Source: Lachnospiraceae bacterium
GTDB lineage: Bacteria > Bacillota > Clostridia > Lachnospirales > Lachnospiraceae
NCBI GenBank assembly: GCA_024687125.1
Contig: JAILFA010000012.1
Span: 1-64,000, forward strand
Length of the DNA: 64,000 nt
Direction of reading: 5' to 3'
Part shown: in pieces, positions 1 to 8,074 of the stretch
Position numbering within the stretch: the stretch's first letter is position 1
How the letters are laid out: every line of letters starts with the position of its first letter
The notes under the pieces: model-generated
What the model saw: only the letters and a program-made list of their open reading frames with translations
Told to the model about the DNA's origin: nothing
Database searches by the model: none
Translations under genes and position numbers: made by a program

Positions 1-1334
1 GTAAAATACGCACCGTCACGCATATAGTAATTGTCCTCCAGATGCGTGCAGACCGGCATTTCAACAAGATCGCCGATGGTGTGCGTATTCATCAGATCCT
101 CGGTCGTATCCAGCAGATAATCATAATTGAACGTCTGTTCAATTCCTTCCATCGTTGCCTCCTGCTGGAACGAACCGTCCCCCCAGGTGACATCCATGAA
201 ATATTCCCGGCCGTTTACCCTGGTCATATTCCAGGCATGCCGTCCGTTAGTGGTATCCCCGGCTGTCACAGTCCCTGTGACGAGAGTCGTCTGGATCCCC
301 AGACGGTTCAGCAGAAGCTGCGCGGTCTTGGCATAGCCCTGACAGACCGATCGGCCGAAGAGCAGGACCGAGCAGATATTCTGGTTATCGGGCGCCCCGA
401 TCTCGTACTCTGTATGATTCACGATATAATCATAGACATATTTGGCCTTATTGAACTGGTCGCTGTCGCTCGGTGCGTCCGCAAGGATCTTCGCGACGGC
501 ATCTTCGATCAGAGCACTTCTCCGCTTTTCCTCCGAAGCGTCATACAGATACCGGGCGGTATATCCGAGCTTGATCAGTTCTCCATCCTGTGTGTAACGG
601 GTGTAGACATAGCCGTCCACAGAAAACAGTTCCGGATGATCTGCCATCAGATACTGATAAACCTCTCCCAGCCGGTCGACATCCATGGTGGAAACTTTGA
701 TCTTTTCACCGCGCTGTGTGGTGATCTGATACAGCTCCGCATAGAGCCTCTTACCTTCGTTGTCGAGATGCTCGAAATAGTAATTTCCGCGGTTTTCGCG
801 GATGAGATCGGAGATCCTCGTTTCGGTCAGACCGATGGCCTCCCGCTGCTTTTCATCCTCGCGGTCGAGTTCCTCCCGGGAAAGGTGTGTCGTCTGCAGC
901 TCCATCTTTTCCTGCTGCGCTTCGATATCCTCGGTCTCCAGCCCCTCCGCAGGAGTACTCTGCGGTGTCTGCGCATTCCCGGCAGGCTCGGCAGCCGGTG
1001 CGGTACTGTCCGTCGGTTTGCTCTCCGGCGCCTGTGTCTGCTGATCCGCCTGCTGTGTCTGCTGATCCGCCTGCTGCGTCTGCTGATCCGCCTGCTGTGT
1101 CCCGCCCTCTTCGGGAAGCGGCTCCATCGTCACGCCCCCCGATGTGTTCACACCCCCGGCCGCGTCGATCTGGTCCTGCTGGGTAAGATCATAGATGACA
1201 TCCAGATCCTTAAGCTTGTCCACCGCACAGCCCGTGGTGATGAGCACCGCGAGAACGGCAAAAAGCACCGCACGCACGGCTTTCCGCCGGCGTCCCGCCC
1301 TTTGCTGCATACCCGTTTTCCTCGTGCTGTGCAT
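1..1334 (-). CDS. Secreted/lipoprotein transglutaminase-like domain protein, C-terminus runs off window edge
   Basis: Minus-strand reading from ATG at 1334: MHSTRKTGMQQRAGRRRKAVRAVLFAVLAVLITTGCAVDKLKDLD... (lipobox-like TTGC), then VCYGQSVCQGYAKTAQLLLNRLGI...GRHAWNMTRVNGREYFMDVTWGD, typical of transglutaminase-like domains (Cys/His/Asp). Not listed in ORF track because it is open at the window start. Confidence 0.75.
   Translation of the reverse strand, partial: MHSTRKTGMQQRAGRRRKAVRAVLFAVLAVLITTGCAVDKLKDLDVIYDLTQQDQIDAAGGVNTSGGVTMEPLPEEGGTQQADQQTQQADQQTQQADQQTQAPESKPTDSTAPAAEPAGNAQTPQSTPAEGLETEDIEAQQEKMELQTTHLSREELDREDEKQREAIGLTETRISDLIRENRGNYYFEHLDNEGKRLYAELYQITTQRGEKIKVSTMDVDRLGEVYQYLMADHPELFSVDGYVYTRYTQDGELIKLGYTARYLYDASEEKRRSALIEDAVAKILADAPSDSDQFNKAKYVYDYIVNHTEYEIGAPDNQNICSVLLFGRSVCQGYAKTAQLLLNRLGIQTTLVTGTVTAGDTTNGRHAWNMTRVNGREYFMDVTWGDGSFQQEATMEGIEQTFNYDYLLDTTEDLMNTHTIGDLVEMPVCTHLEDNYYMRDGAYF
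1034..1100 (-). repeat. Three tandem copies of a 21-bp unit encoding QQTQQAD in the transglutaminase-like protein
   Basis: tgtctgctgatccgcctgctg repeated three times with one visible substitution. Confidence 0.85.
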
Positions 1335-1340
1335 GCCTGA

Positions 1341-2942
1341 TCAGTTCCTCTGAAACTCTGAGAGCACCAGTCCCTCGTTGCGGTCGATCGTCATCTGCGC
1401 GCTCCACTCGTGGACAAAGATCAGGAGCGGCCGGTCCTTCATATCCTTGACACGCTTCATATCCGACGTGCCCACCAGATCCTCCACCGGTACCGGCGAC
1501 TTTTCCACCCAGCGGATGTGCTCATACGGCAGCTGATCCATACGGATCTCCACGCCGTACTCGCTCTCAAGGCGGAATTTCAGCACATCAAACTGCAGCA
1601 CGCCCACGACGCCGACGATGATCTCCTCCATGCCGGACTGCATTTCCTGAAAGATCTGAATGGCACCCTCCTGGGCGATCTGCGTGATCCCCTTGACGAA
1701 CTGTTTGCGCTTCATGGTGTCCACCTGCCGTACCCGGGCAAAGTGCTCGGGAGCAAAGGTGGGAATCCCCTCATAGCGCACATCATCACCGGGTGCGCAG
1801 ACGGTGTCCCCGATGGAAAAGATCCCGGGGTCAAAGACACCCATGATATCCCCGGCATATGCCGTTGTCAGGATCTTGCGCTCGTCCGCCATGAGCTGCT
1901 GCGGCTGCGACAGCCTGAGCGTACGGCCGCTCTGGATATGCTTTACTTCCTTATCCGCGTCAAAGCGCCCGCTGCAGATCCGCATAAAGGCAACGCGGTC
2001 ACGGTGTGCCTTATTCATATTGGCCTGGATCTTAAAGACAAACGCCGTAAAACCGTGCTCTGCGGGATCGACCATCGTTTCCCCGCTCATGCGGCCCACC
2101 GGCGGCGTTGCCATGGACAGAAAGGATCTGAGAAAGATCTCGACGCCGAAATTCTGCAGAGCGGATCCGAAAAACACCGGTGTCAGGAGTCCGGCGCGCA
2201 CCTCCTCAAGGTCGTAAGACGCACCCGCTCCGTCGAGCAGATCGATCTCCCCCGTAAGCTGTGCAAGCGCGTCCTCACCGATATACTTCGCGGTCTGCTC
2301 CGCGTCATCGAGCGCGATATGGATCTCCTCGCCCTCCTTGGTGCCCTTTTCTGTGCCCTCGTAGACAACAATCTTCTTTTCTGTCCGGTCATAGATCCCG
2401 CGGAAGTCCTTGCCCGAACCGATGGGCCAGTTCCGGGGACAGGTCGCGATCCCGAGGTTGTTCTCGATGTCCTCGAGCAGAGAAAAGGTGTCCAGTGCGT
2501 CACGGTCCATCTTGTTGATGAACGTAAAGATCGGGATATGCCGCAGTGTACAGACCTTGAACAGCTTTCGCGTCTGCGGCTCAACGCCCTTGGCGCCGTC
2601 GATCACCATGACCGCGCAGTCCGCCGCCATCAGGGTGCGGTAGGTATCCTCCGAAAAGTCCTCGTGTCCCGGTGTATCCAGAATATTGACACAGAAACCG
2701 TCATATGAAAACTGCAGCACAGAACTCGTCACCGAGATACCGCGCTGCTTCTCTATCTCCATCCAGTCGGAAACGGCATGCTTTGCCGTAGCCTTGCCCT
2801 TGACGCTGCCGGCCGTGTTGATCGCCCCGCCGTAAAGCAGGAACTTTTCGGTCAGCGTCGTCTTACCGGCGTCCGGATGCGAAATGATTGCAAAAGTACG
2901 CCGTCTTTCAATTTCGTTTTTGATCTCGTTTGCTGCACTCAT
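1341..2942 (-). CDS. prfC: Peptide chain release factor 3
   Basis: 533 aa; translation GTPase motifs AIISHPDAGKTTLTEKFLLYGGAI, DTPGHEDFSEDTYRTL, NKMDRD; RF3-type C-terminus. Confidence 0.95.
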   Translation of the reverse strand: MSAANEIKNEIERRRTFAIISHPDAGKTTLTEKFLLYGGAINTAGSVKGKATAKHAVSDWMEIEKQRGISVTSSVLQFSYDGFCVNILDTPGHEDFSEDTYRTLMAADCAVMVIDGAKGVEPQTRKLFKVCTLRHIPIFTFINKMDRDALDTFSLLEDIENNLGIATCPRNWPIGSGKDFRGIYDRTEKKIVVYEGTEKGTKEGEEIHIALDDAEQTAKYIGEDALAQLTGEIDLLDGAGASYDLEEVRAGLLTPVFFGSALQNFGVEIFLRSFLSMATPPVGRMSGETMVDPAEHGFTAFVFKIQANMNKAHRDRVAFMRICSGRFDADKEVKHIQSGRTLRLSQPQQLMADERKILTTAYAGDIMGVFDPGIFSIGDTVCAPGDDVRYEGIPTFAPEHFARVRQVDTMKRKQFVKGITQIAQEGAIQIFQEMQSGMEEIIVGVVGVLQFDVLKFRLESEYGVEIRMDQLPYEHIRWVEKSPVPVEDLVGTSDMKRVKDMKDRPLLIFVHEWSAQMTIDRNEGLVLSEFQRN

Positions 2943-2992
2943 TATAAATATCGCTCGTTATTAAATAATTCAGACTCTGCCAAAGATACGCG

Positions 2993-3035
2993 AAAACCGC
3001 AGAGAAGCCCACAGTACAAGGGCTCCATCTGCGGT
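2993..3035 (-). terminator. Rho-independent terminator downstream of pnp
   Basis: Minus strand ACCGCAGAtGGAGCCC...GGGCTTCTCTGCGGTTTT. Confidence 0.75.
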
Positions 3036-3053
3036 CATTGCAAATTGTTCCGG

Positions 3054-5144
3054 TTACCTCTGTGCGACGTCCTTCATGGAGAAGCTGATCCGTCCCATCT
3101 TATCCTTGCCAAGGCAGACCACGGTCACTTCATCGCCCATCGCGAGGACATCCTCGACGCGGTCGATCCGGCGGTTGGCGATCTTGGAGATATGCACCAT
3201 TCCTTCCTTGCCGGGAGCAAACTCGATGAACGCACCGAACTCCTTGATGGAGACGACCTTGCCCTTGAAGATCTGTCCCTTTTCGAACTCCATGACGATG
3301 ATGTTGATCATGTCGATCGCACTCTGGATACCCGCAAGATCCTCGCCGCAGACGGAAACATGGCCGTTGTCGTCGATGTCGATCTTGGTGCCCGTGCGGG
3401 AGATGATCTCATTGATCGTCTTGCCCCGCTGACCGACCACATCACCGATCTTCTCGGGATCGATCTGGATCTGTACGATCTTGGGTGCCAGCTTGCCGAC
3501 TTCCTTCCTGGGCTCGGAGATAGCCTTGGACATGCACTCGTCCATGATGAAGAATCTCGCCTCGCGGCACTGCTTGATTGCCTGGCGCACGATCGCTTCG
3601 GTCAGACCATGGATCTTGATATCCATCTGGATCGCAGTGATACCGTCCTTGGTACCGGTCACCTTGAAGTCCATATCACCGAAGAAGTCCTCCAGACCCT
3701 GGATGTCGGTCAGGACCACGAAATCGTCGTCCGTATCGCCTGTCACAAGGCCGCAGCTGATGCCGGCGACCATCTTCTTGATCGGTACGCCCGCGGCCAT
3801 CAGGCTCATGCAGCTGGCGCAGGTGGAAGCCATCGAGGTCGACCCGTTGGACTCAAAGGTTTCGGAGACCGCACGGATCGCGTAAGGGAACTCCTCCTCA
3901 GAGGGAAGGACCGGCAGGAGCGCACGCTCCGCCAGAGCGCCGTGACCGATCTCGCGGCGGCCGGGACCTCTGGAAACCTTGGTCTCGCCGACGGAGTAGG
4001 ACGGGAAATTGTACTGGTGGATGTAGCGCTTGTTCGGTGCAAACTCGTCCAGATTGTCCACCTTCTGCATCTCGGAAAGAGGCGCCAGCGTGATCACATC
4101 ACAGATCTGCGTCTGGCCGCGGGTGAACATCGCGCTGCCGTGTACACGCGGAATGATGTCGATCTCGGCGGAAAGCGGGCGGATCTGCGTGATATCACGG
4201 CCGTCCGGGCGCTTTCTGTCCTTGAGGATCATCTTGCGGACCGTCTTCTTTTCATACTGATAGATCGCTTCGCCCAGGATCGCGAGCCATTCTTCATTTC
4301 CGGCGAATTTTTCCTCGAGCTTCGCGGTAATCTGACGGATGTTCTCCTCACGGACCTGCTTCTCATCGGTAAAGACGGCCTTTTCCATCTCTTCCGGCGG
4401 CACGGTCTCCTTGATCGCGGCAAACAGTTCCTCCGGAACCGCGCAGCTGGTGTAGCTGTGCTTGGGCTTGCCGATCTCGGCGACAATCTTGTTGATGAAC
4501 GCGATGATCTCGAGGTTGACGGAATGTGCCTTGTAGATCGCCTCGATCATCTTGTCCTCAGGGATCTCGTTGCAGCCGGCCTCGATCATGATGACCTTTT
4601 CGCCGACAGAAGCGACTGTCAGGCGCATCTGGCCCTTGTTCCACTGCTCCTGCGAGGGGTTGACGATCAGTTCGCCGTTTTCCATGCCGATCTGCGTCAT
4701 CGCACAGGGACCTGCGAACGGGATATCAGAGATGGATACCGCGATCGAGGAACCGATCATGGCTACCAGCTCGGGACGGCAGGAGGGATCCACTGCCATA
4801 ACGATGTCATCGATCGTGACATCATTGCGGTAATCCTTAGGGAACAGCGGCCGCATCGGACGGTCGATCACGCGGCTCGTCAGGATCGCGTTCTCGGAGG
4901 GTCTGCCCTCACGCTTGTTGAAACCGCCCGGGAATTTCCCCGCCGCGTAGAACTTTTCTTCATATTCCACAGAGAGCGGGAAAAAATCGATTCCGTCCCT
5001 GGGCTTTTCCGAAGCCGTCGCCGTACACATGACGGTAGTTTCCCCATACTGCATGAACGCGCAGCCGTTCGCCTGTTTGCCGACCTTGCCGCACGTCACC
5101 TTGAGAGTGCGTCCCGCGAGATCCATCGTAAATACTTTTTCCAT
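3054..5144 (-). CDS. pnp: Polyribonucleotide nucleotidyltransferase (PNPase)
   Basis: 696 aa; FFPLSVEYEEKFYAAGKFPGGFNKREGRPSE, KH domain (IGDVVGQRGKTINEI) and S1 domain at C-terminus. Confidence 0.97.
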   Translation of the reverse strand: MEKVFTMDLAGRTLKVTCGKVGKQANGCAFMQYGETTVMCTATASEKPRDGIDFFPLSVEYEEKFYAAGKFPGGFNKREGRPSENAILTSRVIDRPMRPLFPKDYRNDVTIDDIVMAVDPSCRPELVAMIGSSIAVSISDIPFAGPCAMTQIGMENGELIVNPSQEQWNKGQMRLTVASVGEKVIMIEAGCNEIPEDKMIEAIYKAHSVNLEIIAFINKIVAEIGKPKHSYTSCAVPEELFAAIKETVPPEEMEKAVFTDEKQVREENIRQITAKLEEKFAGNEEWLAILGEAIYQYEKKTVRKMILKDRKRPDGRDITQIRPLSAEIDIIPRVHGSAMFTRGQTQICDVITLAPLSEMQKVDNLDEFAPNKRYIHQYNFPSYSVGETKVSRGPGRREIGHGALAERALLPVLPSEEEFPYAIRAVSETFESNGSTSMASTCASCMSLMAAGVPIKKMVAGISCGLVTGDTDDDFVVLTDIQGLEDFFGDMDFKVTGTKDGITAIQMDIKIHGLTEAIVRQAIKQCREARFFIMDECMSKAISEPRKEVGKLAPKIVQIQIDPEKIGDVVGQRGKTINEIISRTGTKIDIDDNGHVSVCGEDLAGIQSAIDMINIIVMEFEKGQIFKGKVVSIKEFGAFIEFAPGKEGMVHISKIANRRIDRVEDVLAMGDEVTVVCLGKDKMGRISFSMKDVAQR

Positions 5145-5177
5145 TTTCTTCTTCCTTTTCCTTCCTTGTCTTCTCCG

Positions 5178-5199
5178 GTGACGGACTCCGAACCGTCAC
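5178..5199 (-). other. Small hairpin just upstream of pnp
   Basis: GTGACGG-ACTCCGAA-CCGTCAC inverted repeat. Confidence 0.6.
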
Positions 5200-5252
5200 A
5201 CTTCATCTTCTCTTCTTCCGGTACGGCGGCAGCGCCGAATACCGGCATACAG

Positions 5253-5290
5253 CGACAGTCCGCTCCGGATGGATCCGGCGCGGGCTGTCG
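5253..5290 (-). promoter_or_regulatory. Long rpsO-pnp intergenic stem-loop (candidate RNase III site)
   Basis: CGACAG c CCGC g CCGGAT cc ATCCGG a GCGG a CTGTCG, nearly perfect stem between rpsO stop and pnp start. Confidence 0.7.
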
Positions 5291-5306
5291 GTGTTTGATC
5301 GGCTGA

Positions 5307-5573
5307 TTACTTTCTCAGACCAAGCTCTGCGATGAGCTTACGATAGCGCTCGATGTCCTTGGCCTGCAGATAGGAAAGCAGGCGGCGGCGCTGACCGACC
5401 ATCTTCAGAAGGCCTCTTCTGGAATGATGATCCTTCTGATTGGTGGAAAGGTGCTCATTGAGCTCGCGGATACGCTCTGTCAGAATGGCGATCTGCACCT
5501 CCGGGGAACCTGTGTCTCCCTCGGAGCGCGCAAATTTGCTGATGATCTCAGACTTTTTTTCCTTGGTGATCAT
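5307..5573 (-). CDS. rpsO: 30S ribosomal protein S15
   Basis: 88 aa; [51 protein letters not shown]. Confidence 0.98.
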   Translation of the reverse strand: MITKEKKSEIISKFARSEGDTGSPEVQIAILTERIRELNEHLSTNQKDHHSRRGLLKMVGQRRRLLSYLQAKDIERYRKLIAELGLRK

Positions 5574-5593
5574 GTTTTTTCTCCTCTCTTGAT

Positions 5594-5612
5594 GCCGGGT
5601 CCATGTCCCGGC
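5594..5612 (-). promoter_or_regulatory. GC-rich hairpin in rpsO leader just upstream of the ribosome-binding region
   Basis: GCCGGG-ACATGGA-CCCGGC in the 5' UTR. Confidence 0.55.
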
Positions 5613-5712
5613 ACTGTGTGCGCCCTGTGCAGCGGATGGGTCGGAGTCTCCCGATCCGATGTACGGGTACTGTTGCTGTTTGCCGCGCCGGAAGTCCCGA
5701 AGCGGCTTAACT

Positions 5713-5741
5713 AATATAGCATAACAACGGCCTATTGTAAA
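5713..5741 (-). promoter_or_regulatory. Sigma-A type promoter for rpsO-pnp
   Basis: TTTACA-17 nt-TATATT on minus strand, ~140 nt upstream of rpsO ATG. Confidence 0.7.
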
Positions 5742-6529
5742 GGAGTATTTCCCGGATCTTTGAAATCGGCCGTTTCGATCACTTCACCGGTCGCTTCGTC
5801 CACCAGATCAACATGAATGCTTTCGGCAGACACGCCGGACAGTCTGGCATACGCACCGCCGAGAACGTACACCCCGGCCGGAATGACCTCCTTCGGTGCT
5901 GTGACATCCTCACCCGTGATGTATACCCTGAAGCCTGTAAAATCCTCGTTTCTCTCTATTCGCGCAAGCAGGGGTGATTCGTCCGCATACTCGTTAAGCT
6001 TCTCGTCCATGCGCTTTTCGAGATTCTTAAGGAACCAGGCGTGCTGGGCTTTCGTCATGGTGAACGTCGCGGAACCGTCCTCGTTTACTTTGCCGTACTC
6101 ATAATTACCGATACCGGCGTTCCTGTTGATCCTGTCCTGTGTGATCCCATGCATAAGAGACGACGGGAGCGTGAGCGTGTCATACACCTCTCCGTTTACG
6201 GTCTCGATCCCCGACAGGTCCTCGAGCATATCCAGCGAAAGGTCCAGGATCCCCTGGCGGCTGTCATCGGATGTCTGCCCGGTTCCGGAGCCCGCATCTC
6301 CCGGATCTGTGGCAGGCAGCGTGTCCTCGGGATACGAGTCCGCGGCTGCAGGCGGCTCAGCAGGGGCAGGGTCGGCGGCGGGAGTCACGGTGTCATCAGC
6401 AGGCGCCGTCTCATCGGGGCGCACGATCTGAATTTTCGCGACCTCTCCCTTGCTCTCGCCGCATGCCGTCAGGACAGCGGAAATGGCCAGAAAAGTCAGA
6501 AGCGCAATGACTCTGTTCTTCATATACAT
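5732..6529 (-). CDS. Lipoprotein of unknown function with Pro/Asp/Ala-rich linker
   Basis: 265 aa; signal peptide with lipobox LTACGES. Confidence 0.6.
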   Translation of the reverse strand: MYMKNRVIALLTFLAISAVLTACGESKGEVAKIQIVRPDETAPADDTVTPAADPAPAEPPAAADSYPEDTLPATDPGDAGSGTGQTSDDSRQGILDLSLDMLEDLSGIETVNGEVYDTLTLPSSLMHGITQDRINRNAGIGNYEYGKVNEDGSATFTMTKAQHAWFLKNLEKRMDEKLNEYADESPLLARIERNEDFTGFRVYITGEDVTAPKEVIPAGVYVLGGAYARLSGVSAESIHVDLVDEATGEVIETADFKDPGNTPLQ

Positions 6530-6536
6530 CTCCCTG

Positions 6537-7319
6537 TCACACCGTCACAAACGGTTCCCGCTCGACTGCGCAGGTGACCTCGAGAGACGGCATCTGACGG
6601 CGGAAGACTTCCTTCATATAAGGAATAAAGATCTTCTCAAGGCCGTAATGGCCGGCATCGATGATGGAAAGGCCGCAGGCCACGGCGTCGATCCCGGTAT
6701 GGTGATCGATGTCACCGGTGATCAGGACATCGGCGCCGGCCGCGATCGCCGTGTCCACGACACTCTTCCCGGAGCCGGGGCAAACAGCGGCCATACGGAC
6801 CCTGCGGCTCTGCTCCCCGAAGAGTCGGACAGCATCGATATGAAAGACTCCCTTGACGAGTTCCGCGCACTCAAGCAGTGTCATCTCCCTCGACAGACGT
6901 CCGACGCGGCCGATCCCTTCCTTGGCGAGATCATCCTCCCAGGTGACATCCAGTACCTCGCGGTCACCCAGTCCCAGCTCGTCGGCAGCCGCGTCCGCCA
7001 TGCCCATGACATCGAAATTCGTATGCATGGCGATCAGACTGATCCGGTTCTCGATCAGTTTGAGGACGCGGCGTCCCGTAAAATCCTCGTCCGTCACGCG
7101 CTTGAGGCCGTGAAAGATCAGCGGATGATGTGTCAGCAGCAGGTCTGCCTCCGCGCGGATCGCGTCGTCCACGACGTCATCGGTCGCGTCCACCGCAATG
7201 AATACCCGATTCACCTCACGGTCGCTCCTGCCTGCGAGCAGGCCCACATTGTCAAAGGAGAGCGCGAACCGTTCGGGTGACAGTTCCTCCAGCTGCGATC
7301 TGATCTCAGAAAGCTTCAT
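6537..7319 (-). CDS. Nif3-like dinuclear metal center protein (YqfO family)
   Basis: 260 aa; LLTHHPLIFHGLKRV, ITGDIDHHTGIDAVACGLSIIDAGHYGLEKIFIPYM. Confidence 0.9.
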   Translation of the reverse strand: MKLSEIRSQLEELSPERFALSFDNVGLLAGRSDREVNRVFIAVDATDDVVDDAIRAEADLLLTHHPLIFHGLKRVTDEDFTGRRVLKLIENRISLIAMHTNFDVMGMADAAADELGLGDREVLDVTWEDDLAKEGIGRVGRLSREMTLLECAELVKGVFHIDAVRLFGEQSRRVRMAAVCPGSGKSVVDTAIAAGADVLITGDIDHHTGIDAVACGLSIIDAGHYGLEKIFIPYMKEVFRRQMPSLEVTCAVEREPFVTV

Positions 7320-8074
7320 CAGGCATCCTCCTGTTTCATTGCCGATCCCGCGTTCCGAAAGACAGAGAGTGCGGCCTCAATATTCGCCTGCCTGTCCGAA
7401 AGCTCCCGGATCCTGTCCTGCGGCCCGTTCTCCCCTTCAAGCTTTTCGATCAGCACCCGGTTGGCAGCCTGCTCCTTTTCCAGGAACAGATGCCAGGTCT
7501 CGTCACGGCCGGCGGACAGGATCGCCCCGAAATCCTCCTCGGCGCTGACAGCACTTTCACCCTCACGGACAGAGCGCATCATGGTGTAGAATTTTTCATC
7601 CTCATACACCATGCGTTCCCCGATCACAGCCCAGCCGCGGCTTCTCAGGAAGTCCCAGAGCTCCCGCACCTCGGACTGCGGCTGCACGATCAGCTGGCGT
7701 ATTCCGAGTTCTCCCGGGTCATGCGCGGTCATCATCTTCTGTATCAGGCGCCCGCCCATTCCGGACAGGACCGCGATCTGCGCCTCTCCTTCCAGGAGCT
7801 GCTCAAAGCCGTCGGAACGTCTGAGATCGATCCTGTCCAGAAGACCTGCCTGCCGCACATTGTTTCTGGCGCGCTCGAGCGGTCCCTCATTGATATCCAT
7901 GGCGATCATACGCCCGGTAAAGCCCTGCTGTACAAGATAGATCGGCAGATAGCCGTGATCCGTCCCAATATCGACGATCCCGATCCTTCTGTCAGGCTCC
8001 TGTTCCCGTAAATCCCCTGCCGCCCGCAGTACCATCGCCGCTACGACGAGCAGTCTTTCAGACATCGTGCTCAT
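7319..8074 (-). CDS. trmK: tRNA (adenine22-N1)-methyltransferase (TrmK family)
   Basis: 251 aa; IGIVDIGTDHGYLPIYLVQQG, adjacent to Nif3-like gene as in the conserved sigA cluster. Confidence 0.88.
   Translation of the reverse strand: MSTMSERLLVVAAMVLRAAGDLREQEPDRRIGIVDIGTDHGYLPIYLVQQGFTGRMIAMDINEGPLERARNNVRQAGLLDRIDLRRSDGFEQLLEGEAQIAVLSGMGGRLIQKMMTAHDPGELGIRQLIVQPQSEVRELWDFLRSRGWAVIGERMVYEDEKFYTMMRSVREGESAVSAEEDFGAILSAGRDETWHLFLEKEQAANRVLIEKLEGENGPQDRIRELSDRQANIEAALSVFRNAGSAMKQEDA

Noticed and set aside
42-5306. Long plus-strand ORFs (42..1340, 1410..2708, 2778..5306)
   Set aside because: Antisense shadows of the transglutaminase-like gene, prfC and pnp/rpsO; GC-rich third positions create open antisense frames.
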